A stretch of 64,000 nt of DNA from Paratinospora sagittata (Eukaryota > Streptophyta > Magnoliopsida > Ranunculales > Menispermaceae): assembly GCA_035771175.1 (NCBI GenBank), contig CM069598.1, positions 4,796,194 through 4,860,193 of the forward strand. Direction: 5' to 3'. Positions 21,076-33,480 of this stretch are shown piece by piece; the first letter of the stretch is position 1; the number at the start of each line of letters is the position of its first letter. Both the position numbers and the translations under genes were made by a program. The notes under the pieces are model-generated. The model was not told the DNA's origin. It worked only from the letters and a program-made list of their open reading frames with translations, and did no database searches.

Positions 21076-21812
21076 TGTTCTTCTTGAGCTACTGCCGGAG
21101 TTGCTATCCAAACTTGTCAAGTCTTCACCACCACAGCTCCACCAAACAGTTACATCTACTTATATATATGGAGTAAATATATATATTGATATGCATATTG
21201 TAATATATTATTTTTTTCTGAAGCTTTGGAATATGACATCTAACTTTACATGTTTCTTTGAGTTCACGAAAACCTCAAACAGCTAAGAGGATTCTCTTAT
21301 CATTTTTACATGACCAGTTTTACCCTCTCATTCTGATACAAATGCTACAATTATAATAGAGGTGCTTCTAGTTATAAAAAGAAAAGGTAAGGATTCTTTT
21401 GGTCTTGTTAAAAGGAGGGAATGGTTTTTTTTTTTTTTTTTAAATAAAACAAACGAGGGAATGCTGAAGGCATCAAATCTTAGCCTCTTCATGAAGAAAA
21501 CTCTAAACCAAGAACATAAAATAAAGAGCAAAGCCAATATATATTCCCAAACAGATCATCCACTGTTCAGCTTCCTATCTAAATGTGCAAGCACGTATTC
21601 TTACTTAATGCCGTGACCGATGGAAGGGCTGACTTTCCCAACATCTCACTGACCAAGATGCCTAGCCACTTAGGGGGCAAGAGGTTATGCCACAAAAAAT
21701 TTTAATTAACTTTGCATCAAAATCCAACAATTATTTGTCTTTAGCCTTTGGAATAAATGAGCAAGAGCACCTCAACTAATCCCTTGAGAAGCAAGTACAT
21801 GTTCATTTTAAA

Positions 21813-22020
21813 AATCACTAAACTCAAAAGCTATAACTGATAGATAAAAGCTTAACAATACATATCAAGCTATTATTAACACTCTTCCAGAATGTAGTCT
21901 CATCTTCGTGCTTACAAAATCCAAGCTCTAATATTATGTTATAAATCACTAAATCCAAAAGCTAAAACTGATAAAAGAGGGTCAATCAAACAATGCATAA
22001 GAAGCTAATATTAACAATCC
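21813..22020 (+). repeat. Two tandem copies of a dispersed repeat
   Basis: Two related units start at 21813 and 21944 (AATCACTAAA.CCAAAAGCTA.AACTGAT, later CAAT.CATA.CAAGCTA.TATTAACA), about 131 bp apart. Related copies lie at 44331-44400 and 44565-44610. The motif is familiar from dicot repeats, but I cannot name the element. The rest of the 21.1-22.6 kb spacer is AT-rich without a gene. Confidence 0.55.
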
Positions 22021-23094
22021 CAAATCTCGGCTAAAAAGGGGTGAGATTTGAACTTAAAAACTCTCATTTCCTGATCATCTCACCAATCCCATTTTGGTCG
22101 AATAATCTTTGCTGTAATACCCTATAGAATCTTGATTTTAAAAATGATAACTCCCTTTTAGCATTATTTTGCAATCAAGAGGTTCAAATGAGTTTTTTTT
22201 GTTTTACATACTTTCGAAATTTTGTAGCTTTTCCATACCTATTTTTTTTCTTTTTTTTCCTTGCCTTAGAATGCTGTTAAAAGGTGCAATGTTTCTGTTC
22301 TTGCCAGTGCTATTTTGGCAAAAATGGTGAAGAAAGAACAATGTAAGTTTGAGAAATGACAGATCTATTTACTTACACGGTTATACCAAAAAATATGATA
22401 CACATTCAATTACAATTGAAGCTAACAAAAAGTTATGAGATCAGAAACTTATTGGAATATTACAGAGACAGATTAAAAAATCTGTGTAACTTTTAGAGAA
22501 GTAAAACTCTTGAAGCTAACTTTTAGAGACTTTACTAATCAACTCCTCTATAAAGAAGCATCTCAATCAAATATCAAAATGTATGTAATAAATCATATAG
22601 CCATTGTTATCTACCGGAGCTGTACAACGATGATGGTTTGATGCTTGCCACCCAACCTCTTTATCACCCTTTGCAGCATTCAAGACTTGGAAGTGTTCCT
22701 TCTTTGTGGTCATGAAAGATTATTGTATTGTCACTTCATGGGACCAACAGACCCTGAAAAACATATGTTCAGTCCAAGAGTTAGATGATTATTTCATCTT
22801 CTATAAATCTTGCATTATCAATTGATAACAAAGTTCCAATGCATTTCTACATTTTTATTTGCAAACAAAGGAATGAAACAAAGAACTGCAAAAAATAAAT
22901 AAATATCGATAGTGGTACAGGAAATTACCAAGTAAGGGACGACCACAAGAGTGTGATGGGCTGCCGATAGTCCTGACTTGGGGCAAAAAGAGATTTTCGA
23001 TTTTTGCAGCTCTTGGACCCAATGGAGCAGTTACCTGACATGCTGGCATTTGGACCCAATGGAGCAGTTACAAAATCACATACCACCAAAGCCA

Positions 23095-26000
23095 TCAGTT
23101 AGACTCGAAGAAATGCATTACGGCTGAGTAAAGTTGGTCTTCTTCAAACGGCTTCGACACATAACCATCCATCCCACTTTGAGTACACTTTTCATGTCTC
23201 GCCTGGACTACATCGGCCGTCATGGCAAGTATTGGAGTATGCCAGTGTTTCACATTTGAAACCATCTTGTCTGAAGCTTCCCCAGATTTAATCTGTTCAT
23301 TATACTCATTCTCCAAACACCGAATTTTTCTCGTAGCTTCAAATCTGAAGAATTGATGGAAGAAAGTTCTTAAATGCCTATCCACAAACAACAAACCCTT
23401 CCACGACCCAAAAAAAAAGGAAAAAAGAAAAGAAAGTAGCTTCTTGCATTAATGATGCAGAAACAATCGCTAACGGCAGGTTGGCCCGGTGGTCAAGCCT
23501 TGAGGTTTATTTCACGGGGTTGAGGGTTCGAGTCATGGCATGGCTAGGAGATTAATAAATATGTTTGTGGGGCACTCTACCGAACTAAAGGCTTCCATGG
23601 CGTAAGTCCCTTAGGGAAGGAAGTATCGCACCTAAACCCACGAGACAGATTTACAAACTTGACTGACTGCGGGCCTTGGGGGCGGGACCATTCTCGTCAA
23701 TCCGTTGGTATGAGGATTAGTGGGTTCCTAAGGGTCCCGACACCTCACAGGTGGGATTAACGGGCTTATGGGCACGTTGTTTCTAGTAAAAAAAAAAAGG
23801 ATGATGCAGAAACAATCCATCCATCAAGTTACAAGTTAATTTGAAAAAAAACTAATTTAAATAAAAAAAAAGAAAAAGAAAAAAAAAAGTGGCTTCATGC
23901 AATTGATAATGGAAAAGGGCGAGAAAAATCTATCCATCAAGTTAACGTGGAAAATACTGATAACTTGGTGAAACGAAGAGTTGTCACCATGTGGTCTGGT
24001 CACGGGTTTAAGTCATAGAAACAGCCTCCTACGATGCAGGGTAAGGCTGGATGAAATAGACCTAAAGTGATCCAACCCTTCTCAAGACCCTGCATAGACG
24101 GGACTTTCATGAACCAAACTTTCCTTTTATTAAAACACACACACACACACACACACACAAAAAAAACGAATATAACCTAATATAGAAACAAGCAAGGTAG
24201 TTAATTTACCCATCCATCTCTGGCATCTGGAGATCCATGAAACAAGCATCATAACTGTGAGGTGGCTGCAGCATTGACAAAGCTGCCTTCCCGCTCTCAA
24301 CACAAGTAACTTGGGCTCCATACTTTTTCAGTGCACCAGCTGCCACCCTACGATTAACCGCATTGTCATCCACAACCAAGATACGCTTTCCATTTAAGAG
24401 ACCCTGAAGGTATGATGGTTTCCTTCTATCCTGCTGCTTCTTGGTTCCTCCACTAAGGGCCTGCTGGAAGCAGGTAACCAACATACTTAATCGAAGGGGT
24501 TTCACTATTACATCATCTACAAAACCAGCTAATTTAAACTCGTCAAGGCCATTAGATTTTGAGGTAGCCAAGAGAAATATCTTTGGCCACTTTTCAGATG
24601 GTTTATCTTTCACATTTTGGCGGAGCTCTCTTAACAATTGCGGAAGGACGAGTATCGTTTCATCATCCCAACCATCATAGTCAATAAGCATCATGTCTAG
24701 ACGTGTTTTTGCACTGGAAAATGATAACAAACCATGTATCAGACAGGATAAAATAAAATTTTTAAAAAAAAACTCAGCAAATAAAGATATTAATGCACTT
24801 TTTCAATCATAAATAAGTTTTGCATACAATAATAATAATAATAATAATAAATAAAATAAACCTTACCTCACACTGCAACCATTTGGTCTATAAGAACATG
24901 CAGATTTCAGATTGGTGGCAATATCCACAGAGATTCCAAGTCTGTCGAGATGATACCTCGTAACCTCAGCACGTATACTTTTCCCGTCAACCACTAAACC
25001 TCTCATACCCTGAAACTCTGAGATAGCTGATTCAATTTGATGCTGCTTTGTGTCCAAAGAGTTTGTTTGCCCTTTTGTAAAAGCCACGGTAAATGAAAAG
25101 GTACTACCAGTCCCCGGCTCACTCACAAATCCAATTTCCCCATCCATCATGCCCACCAAACATTTGCTAATACTCAAGCCAATACCAGTACCTCCATAAG
25201 TTCGTGAAGTGGAACTGTCAGCCTGCATGAAAGGCATGAAGATGTGACTCTGTGCTTCTCGTGGTATTCCCACACCAGTGTCCTCAACTGTTACTAGCAA
25301 TCTAATCAGTTTATTATCTTCTTCGCCAGGACATCCACTGCTTAATATCTTAAATTTTTCCCAGCTCTTCCATCTATCAACCACTGGAAACCCACTTAAT
25401 GTGTTGTAAGGTGTGCCTACTCCATTTTTAACTAGTTCGATATGTTTATTAAGTGCATCATCCTTCTTTCCCAGTGGGCTCATCACTTCATCTGCTAGAT
25501 GAACCGACACGAATATATGACCTTCCTCAGTGAACTGCAATTTCAACATAAAACAAGTAAGAGAGCTAAAAGCAACAAGGAAAAAATTGTTTTGGTGAAG
25601 TCGGGGACAGCTCACAATGAAAAGATAAATATATGGGGACCATGATTCATGAAACAATTTTTTTTTATTCTTACTATTGTTACGAAATCATCATAGGATT
25701 ATAACTTTATTATCATCTCATATGCATTACATTTCAGGACCATGCACTAACCTATAAACATCCAAAAGAATGTTGCTAATTGGGAAGTTGGGAATTACTC
25801 CTCCATTTCAATTTTCCCAACATTTTATGATTGGTACAAAGGCAGGGTAAATGGATTCATTTAGTCCTGCCTTTGCCTTGTACAAATTGTTATTAAAAAA
25901 AAATGATAAAGTAGTAAAAAATATAACCTACCTTGAATGAGTTTCCAACAAGATTTGTGATTATCTGCCTGAACCGTACAGGATCCCCAATGACCATATC

Positions 26001-29000
26001 AGGCACCCGATCCGATATGTAAACAGACAACTATTATCACCCAGAATGACCAGCAAGAAATTGTGTGAGACAACATACAAGTAATACGAACATTTACAAT
26101 AATAAGAAGCCGAGATCACAATCACATAAAGAGGTCAATAAAGAACTTATATTCTACCTCAATGCCTTTATCACGTGATTTGCCAGAGAAAAGGGATAAC
26201 ACATTATCAAGAATAGCACGGAGATCAAATTGAAATGCCTCAAGTTCAAGTCTGCCTGATTCTATTTTAGCTTGATCAAGAACCTGATTTATTAGTGAAA
26301 TCAGATCCTTTCCACTAGCATGAGCAGTCTCGGCATAATCCCGTTGATTTTCATCAAGCTCTGTGTCCATCAACATCTGTAGCATACCTGAAAAGATTAA
26401 GACATTTTGTGTCAAATAAAAAACATAACTTCATGCTATGAAAGCCAAAAGTGTTGTATAAGTGAAAAAGCCTCACAAACCTAAAACACCATTCATTGGA
26501 GTCCTTATCTCATGGGAAACTGTGGCCAGGAACTACAAAAAAGAAAACACAGCTCAGATCAACAGCACTACAAGAGGAAATTTTAACAATATATGTAGGG
26601 CACAAAACAAAAGCAGCATCCAACCAATCAAGACTTGAATAAAGGATTAGGTAGAAAAACTTATGAAACATTTTTTTTTCACAAATAAATGGATATCTGC
26701 ATTAAATTAAACCCAAAAATCAAGTTCAAAATAATTACATAGAAGTTACCCCAATTTCTATTCTATAAAAATAATACAATAGCAGGAAAAACAAACCTGT
26801 GACTTAGCCACATCAGCAACTTCTGCTCGTACTTTTAGCTCCATCATCTCACGATAGTCACCCTCAACCTTTGCAATTCGGTTTATGGCTGCATGGAAGA
26901 TATGCGCTAAAAGCAATGTGATAACTAGGACACCAGTAGAAGCCATTATTGCTGTCCAAGGTGGGGGAGATTTTTGCTTAAATCTGCAATAACAATAAAA
27001 CAACTCCAACTCAACCATCATTTATGGATATCCCAAATTGATCTCTGAAACATAACTTTCTAGATATCAAAGAAAAATAAATAAATAAAACTAACCTGCA
27101 GTGCATCTCATGCCTTCGAAATGGATCCCCAAAATCAAGATTGCTAATGTGCAACAGATCTGTGTCTGTAACATTAGGACCATACATGCTAATGGGAGCA
27201 GATCTATTAGTTGTGTCGTAGACATTCACTACAATTGTCTGTTTGCTGGCAAGTTGGTGCAAAAGCTTCTCCACCAGCAATGGGAAATCATAGGATGCAC
27301 CAAGATACCTGCTCAAGAGATGAATTCCATACAATAATCAAATCTCAATCTTTCCACTGATAAGAGCAATTACCACCATAAAAACTGATTAGCAAAGAAC
27401 AATGAGTTACCCTTCAGTCGCTTCAATACGTTGTTGTGGTGTAGCATCTGGTGGAAGTTCAGTGTTGTATATAGCAAATGTCAGAACCACACCCAAGTGA
27501 TTGGACTTTAATAGCTTGAAAGGAGAGGTTAGGACACCCTTCCCAGATGCCCTTGCTCGCAAGATGTTCGCACGGTCTTCCTACTCAGTAACAAAATTTA
27601 TAATCAGTAATCTTGCTTTCATGAAGGATATAGCATAGTGAAGAAATGATATTGTTATTTTCTAGAACAGTTTGGTGAACACATCATGGGTTTCTTAACT
27701 TTTCTCTCTCTTTTTTGTTTTTGATAAACGAATGGCCCCAATCATCTTTTTCGCCCAACACTTTTGTGCCCGTTTCTGAATAGGTTAAATCGGTCATAAT
27801 GGATCTCAAGTTCTCTACATATTAGCATTAGATACAATTACATGAGGAACATGACGCATCCATGTTTGATTTCCCCATAAACATCCACGTCCTTATTACA
27901 CAAGTAAAACAGAGTGCATTCACCCAAAAAAAATCACAAATTAAAAATGAAAGGGTACTCAAGAATGCATACCTTTCCAGACATCATATCAATGGAGACG
28001 ATGTGGGAAACAGTTTCTTGAGAAAATATAACAGGTGCATATTCTTCTTCGACGGGTGAAGGATCCAGCTCCTCGGGAGTGTAATCTCGAACTGAAGACT
28101 GGTCCTCTTTTTCCATTTTCTTTATAACCCATCCATGCAGCTTCTCAAATTGCTCTCTCTCAGAGTGCGTAACTTTTAAAGCATAAGCAACACCACTAGT
28201 TAGAGGCCTTTCGAAAGCTGTTCTTTCCGTGTACTCTGCAAATGTTTTCTGTGGAAAAGAGAAATCAATTAAGTTAATATCCAAGGAAATAAGGCATGAA
28301 ATTATCAAAATCCGATGCCCGTAACAAAAATGAAATACAAAAGAAAGAGGCAAACCTGATCTATGGCAGAAGGTTGCTTTCCATGATGAAAGGTTGAGAC
28401 AAGAATGGCTAAAGCATGGACATGATTCATGCTTACATTAAATTGATCTTGCAACATTCTGGCACGCTCATCACACATGTTGGCAAGCATCTTCTTCCTC
28501 CACAAGACCATATTCTTGTTCATAAACCAAAATAACCAAAATGAGCCAGTCACCCCCAACACAAGAAACAGAATCAGCAACTTCTTCCTCCACTTCCCAC
28601 CACCTCTAGAACCTTGAGGCTGCTGTTGATGCTTCTGCAGCTGCTGTAATTGAGATTGTGGCTGCCCTTGATCTTGCTTCCGCTTCAGATTACTCCCAAT
28701 TTTTTCTTGAAAACCCAAGATCTTCCAGCTCACCATGATACCAACAATGATGTACCAACATACCATGATAAAACTGATGAGAAAATTTTCGGGGCCTTCT
28801 TGTTTAGAGTCTTGAGGCACCCATGTCTGCAAGATATTCTAGTAAAAATTAACCAAATAAAGTCACTTTTGCACCCTTTTTTTTTCTCATATTCCAACTT
28901 CATTCATAATTTTTTTTTTTGGACACAATAAAGCAAATTTGCAATTGCATTAGGTCTATGAACTCTAGTATGTTCAATTGTAATAATAGCAGTTTTATTA

Positions 29001-30927
29001 ATCACCTCATGAAGAGGGCATCTCATTACCAGTCTAGCACAAACCACATCTATGTTGAATTAGGAATAAATATGGTAAGTGTGCCTGAGGTCATCAAAGA
29101 CTGAAATATTTTATTTCCACAAGTTCAAAATTTTGGTAAATTTTAGGAATATATTTATTTATACTACAGTTTGTAAACTAGGTCTAGATGATAGTTTTTT
29201 TAAGTGTGTGTGTCTGTGTGTGTATTTTATCCAATATTCAGTGGTAGCTTCAGATGCATGTGTTGCAAGACAATGACTTTACATATCTCCTGTCCAAAAA
29301 CAAAGACCCATACCCCAACGGGGGAACTAATTAAACTAAATAACAAGAAGCAATTATGAAAATATTGCCTTACCTTTCCATTGGTCTGATCATTAGACAA
29401 AGAAGACACAGCATTTTTAGCTAAAAGCACTGGAAAAAGGTCCTCCCCTGCAGAGGCCATGTCAAGCTTCTCAACAATGTAACCATGTTGAACTGGACAC
29501 TGATCTTCAGCTTCTACACTATCCATTACCCAACCATGCTGCTTTTCAAACTTCTCCCACTCCAAAGACAATGCTTCCAGAGAGGAGTCAACTGCATTAT
29601 TTGGCAACATTTCAATTCCTGGTCTCTTCATAAATTTGAAGGTTACCTGCAAATAAGAGAACATTTTTCAGATAAATTACTGGTACAAGTTCAACACTAC
29701 AGACGGTGTGTCTAGCTTCTCGTGAATGCAATTATTTAAACTGGCACATTGAGATGAAATGATCCAAGGCCACCATGGTCATCCTTAACTCCTTAATTTT
29801 CCTCATTATCAATAATAGGCAATAAACACAAAATATTGTTACATAATTTAAATGAATTCTTTCTTGTTAGGTGGGAATTAAATCAGTAATCTAGAAATTT
29901 CATCAAAAGGTTTCGTCAAGTTGAGCTATTGGTACAATCACTACCTTGCAGGTCATTATTACATTTGAATTAATATATATATATATATGAACAGCAGTTG
30001 ATTAGTTACAAACCTGGAGCCCCTAGAACCAATCACATAAAATATTTTGAGAATAGCTGTACTGGTCATAAAAATAATAATAACTTCATAAGGCATTTTC
30101 AGCAAAAGGAACATTTTACAGGGAAAAAAATGTGGTTTCCCCTCTATTTCTCCAGCAATTCTTTTTTTTTTCTTTCTTTTTTTTCTTTTTTTTAACTGTG
30201 AAATTCACAACCTCTTCTATGCCTTCAATACAGATGAAAATGACCCAATAGCACAAATCCATGTAAAACTCTTAATTCCAACTCAAGCTAAAAATACAGG
30301 AAAAAAAATAATCAAAATTTAAACCCAAATGAAAGCAGCGGAAACACCACTATTTTGACTCAATTTTGATAACCCACTTCAATCCAAGATTACACTTCTT
30401 TCTAGCATTTCCAAGGTGCCCTTCTCATCAGATTTCACTCTTGCCAATTTTGTTAGTTCACAGTAACTAAGGAAATTCAAATTGATCAACAGTTACAACC
30501 ATAGACCAAAGATGCAAACTAAAACAAAAAGTACCTGATCTGAGTCTAGCAGAGGAGAAGAGGCATAAAAGTGGCTCTTTGAGAGATTGAAACGCTCTTG
30601 CAAAATTCGAGCATTCTTTTCCCAAAAGTCTGAAATCTCATCCACCCTCCTTTTAACTCCATTGTCATTCAAACCAAACAAAACCCATAAACAAAACCCA
30701 GTAATAACACCCAAAACCCAAAGAATCAGAACTTTTCTCTTCCACTTCCACCCACCTCTACCTTCCTGTAACTGCTGCGCCTTCCTATGCTTCATATTGC
30801 AAGATAACTTGCTTTGAAAACCTGTAACTTTGCAATGAAGAGCCATTCTAACCAAAACCCACCGACATATCTTCAAGAACAGCCTAGGAAGCTTCAGAAA
30901 AACCCCAGCAATAGCAGAAAAACTCAT
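23095..30927 (-). CDS. AHK2: AHK2-type CHASE-domain cytokinin receptor, hybrid histidine kinase
   Basis: Thirteen exons (30927-30535, 29646-29374, 28826-28356, 28248-27973, 27580-27411, 27308-27096, 26983-26797, 26532-26481, 26387-26158, 26030-25932, 25534-24867, 24713-24210, 23344-23095) join in phase to 1261 aa. The order is: N-terminal membrane segments and a degenerate CHASE-like copy (residues 1-222); a second membrane anchor and full CHASE domain (about 223-600, including [33 protein letters not shown]); a membrane helix; kinase H box [15 protein letters not shown] with His668; N box [12 protein letters not shown] boxes VEDTGVGI and GGTGIGLSI; a degenerate receiver; and a C-terminal receiver with ILVVDDN, phospho-acceptor Asp1171 in [12 protein letters not shown] and Lys in [12 protein letters not shown]2 binds cytokinin and phosphorylates His-phosphotransfer proteins. 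The start is the second in-frame ATG ([10 protein letters not shown]), which matches orthologues as recalled. Confidence 0.95.
23469..23800 (+). mobile_element. tRNA-headed SINE with 17-bp target duplication
   Basis: A 332-bp insertion with an A-box-like TGGCCCGGTGG at 23482-23492, B box GGTTCGAGTCA at 23525-23535 and an A-rich 3' end. It is flanked by identical 17-bp copies of ATGATGCAGAAACAATC at 23452-23468 and 23801-23817. It sits in the last intron of the AHK2-type gene, antisense to it. Intact duplications suggest a fairly recent insertion. Family not named. Confidence 0.88.
23963..24125 (+). mobile_element. Degenerate Au-type SINE
   Basis: TTGTCACCATGTGGTCTGGT, then CACGGGTTTAAGTCATAGAA (mutated B box at 24005-24015) and GATGCAGGGTAAGGCTG, followed by CAAGACCCTGCATAGACGGG, follow the Au SINE consensus as I know it. 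The TGCACCGGGCTGCC end has decayed. It lies in the same AHK2 intron as the younger SINE, 160 bp away. Confidence 0.7.
24135..24159 (+). repeat. (AC)n microsatellite
   Basis: Uninterrupted AC dinucleotides, about 12 units, directly after the degenerate Au SINE in an AHK2 intron. A likely length-polymorphic marker. Confidence 0.95.
24828..24851 (+). repeat. (AAT)n microsatellite
   Basis: Eight AAT units close to the exon 11 donor of the AHK2-type gene (minus-strand donor at 24866), inside intron 11. Confidence 0.9.
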
Positions 30928-32340
30928 CAAAACAAGAGCTTTTCCAGAAACCCACTTGCAAAATTCACACCTTTTACACACAAGATTGCTTATGACAACA
31001 CACCTTTAAACTTTCATATTTTTTCCCAACTTACTCTGACTCCCTAAACAAACCCATCAAACCATAACCTTATGTGGAGAAAACAAATCATAAGTGACCT
31101 GCCAAGGACTTGAAGATCACAGTAGAGAAAATCTCAGCTTTTTTTCTATCTCCGTCATATATACATACACACCTCTCTTACTCTTAGTAAGCTCAGAAAT
31201 TCATCAAGATCACACTTTTTTCAGGAACCCACTTGAGAAATGTTGCAAAGTAGAGAAATTGAATGAAACCCAGTCAGGATTTCTGCATACCCATATGGAA
31301 TCAATGATCAGAGTGAGATTAAAGGAGCTGTTTCAATCCCTTTTCTTTTCTTTTCTTTTCTTTCTTTCTTTTTTTTTTTTCTTTTTCTCCTCTCTGTCTA
31401 TCTCTCTCTTGCTTTCTCTACATCACTCCAGTTTGGTTTCTCAAGCATATTTGTTGTTCAGGTTGGGCTACATCATTATCTCATCATCTGTTTTCCTAAG
31501 GTTTTTTTTTTTTTTTTGAAACCCTGTTTTCCTAAGGTTAACCAAAAGAAAATAAAATATCAATCTTTCTTTCAAGAACACCCAAAACTATAAAAAATAA
31601 AAAATAAAATCCAATTTTCAATTTTTAACCCTTTTCTTTTTTTTTCTTTCTTTCTTCTTTTTTTTTTTTTTTTTTTTTTTTTGAAGGTGCTTGGAGACAC
31701 CCTTCACGTTTAAAGATGGGCTTTTCGTTTTCTCTCTGATTGCACAGAAATACGGAGAAAGAAGCACAGAGAACTGAAGACAGTTCAGAAAAGCAGAGGG
31801 CCAATACGGCGCACAATAAAACGCCAAAAGATCGCCAGTTGAACTGAAGTGAAGGGCCTCTCTCTAACGTGCGCTTTGAGTGCCATGCAAGAGAAAAGCT
31901 GGATAAGATAAATGGCAATACTGATGATGTTGCATTACCCACCAAAAAGAAAAAAAAAAAAGAAAATTAAATGAATGAAGAGAGATTATGTTAAAGTTAT
32001 AATGGGACTGGTTAAAGATGCACTAATCTTCACTTTATATATATAATAATAATAAGATTAATATAACTATATATATGATTAGTTGAGTACAACTAAAGGC
32101 ATTTTATTGTTAATTAAATTGTTAGGATTTTGAACATGCACTCATCATGGTTGGCCAACTTCATTACCACGGAATTACACGAAAAAATTGACTGTTCTTG
32201 ATGATTCTACCCATAATCTCTATCATGAAAATGTAATTGAAATGGGTTCCCAATCTTAGAACCATGTTAATTATGATAATTAGTGAACATCTTATTTTAT
32301 ATTTTTCTGAAAAATGTTTTACATATATTGATGCGAACAT
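30928..32340 (-). promoter_or_regulatory. 5' leader and promoter region of the AHK2-type gene
   Basis: Upstream of the start codon, the minus strand reads through a purine-rich, CT-repeat-rich segment (31340-31400 and 31630-31690 are long pyrimidine tracts on plus). An in-frame ATG at 30981 would add 18 residues. A donor-like CAG|GTCACTT near 31100 suggests a leader intron. No other gene is convincing; the 60-140 codon frames here are low complexity. A start site could not be fixed. Confidence 0.4.
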
Positions 32341-32349
32341 TTTTTTTTT

Positions 32350-32520
32350 TTTACGCTGGTACCTAACTTGCTTCTTCAAATATTTTAAAAACACGCGTAT
32401 ATTTTACTAAATCTTTAAATACTTATACATTTTCAAAACATTCAAAAAAGATTAAGTGTCAGAGTTAAAAAATAACGTTAACACTCAACGTCCATATATA
32501 GCATTATTCTTAATATATTT
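32350..32520 (+). repeat. AT-rich MITE-like repeat, copy 1
   Basis: Contains AAATATTTTAAAAACACGCG, then AAGATTAAGTGTCAGAGTTA and AACGTTAACACTCAACGT. The same order of motifs recurs at 35980-36130 and 36210-36345. The inner GTGTCA...TAACACTCA pair forms a short inverted repeat. Confidence 0.5.
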
Positions 32521-33210
32521 ACCCGGCCCTAATAACAGAAATAATAATGGTTTTAGCGTTTATAGTACATTCATTTTGTTCTTATATTCTTACATAAGAA
32601 ATCATAATGACTTCTTTTTTAAAAAAACTTTTTGTACAATAGTTTGTTTTCATAATGCTTCAAATAGTCTATAAGTTTTCTGGTCGAAACAAAAGCACAT
32701 ATATAATTGCTTTCTTTAATGATGGGTGACAGCTAAAACCTGAAAACGATTGGAAAAGGAAAGGATGGTTAATTTAATATACGAAATAATCCATCCATTA
32801 AGAAGAATATATTGTACTTAGCCAAGGTAAAATCTTGCAACATTAACGTGACCCCACAAATGTAGCGTGTATTAATTCATGCATGCAAGGGTATTAAATC
32901 CAGCAATTCTTTCGTAAGCTTTAGTGTTAATTATAAGAAATATGGGTCTATTCTTTTGACATTTACATCACTCATAATCAACTGATGTAATCATGTATAT
33001 AATAAAATAAAATGTTTATATATTTGTTAATTGAGCTATATATAAAACATATTAGTACTCTACCAAATTTGACCCCCAAAGCCATGGCTCTTTTTTTTAT
33101 ATAAATAAAAGTATTATCTAAATCAATTATATATTTTTTAAAATTGTTTGGATCTCTTCCCTTTCCTACGAGAATAATAGTTCTTCCTATAGAAATTTAA
33201 ATCTTTATGA
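32521..33210. other. AT-rich spacer, no gene seen
   Basis: Very AT-rich with TATATA runs and only short meaningless frames. No promoter, RNA gene or protein motif was recognised. Confidence 0.4.
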
Positions 33211-33480
33211 TTTTTTTTTTCTTTTTTTTTCACGCTATGACCACAGCCAGAACGCGGGCGCACCCCCTCTAAAGCGCCAGCCAGTCAGTCATTATGGATT
33301 CATAATATTGTCACATCTCAGTACACAGCCCGCCACAGCGTCTAGTACTCCGAGATTATTTGTCAATACTATTCATTTATGAATAGTAAAGGGCATCTCT
33401 CAAGTTCGAACTTGCAACCTATTCCTCATAAGGTTAGATTTTGCAACTTAAGTAGCCACTGAGCTGAGGTCTGAGGCATC
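33211..33480 (-). mobile_element. tRNA-derived SINE-like element
   Basis: On the minus strand the A box CAGCTCAGTGG (plus 33456-33466) and a B box centred on AGTTCGAACTT (plus about 33402-33412) lie about 45 nt apart, as in tRNAs. A 180-bp GC-richer body follows, ending in an A-rich tail (T/C run on plus at 33211-33230). The GC-rich body stands out from its AT-rich surroundings. No clean target duplication was found. Confidence 0.65.

Noticed and set aside
31094..31945. Frames of 69-141 codons on both strands upstream of the receptor
   Set aside because: Translations are dominated by homopolymer and CT/GA tracts (poly-Phe, poly-Lys) with no domain; better read as leader/promoter sequence.
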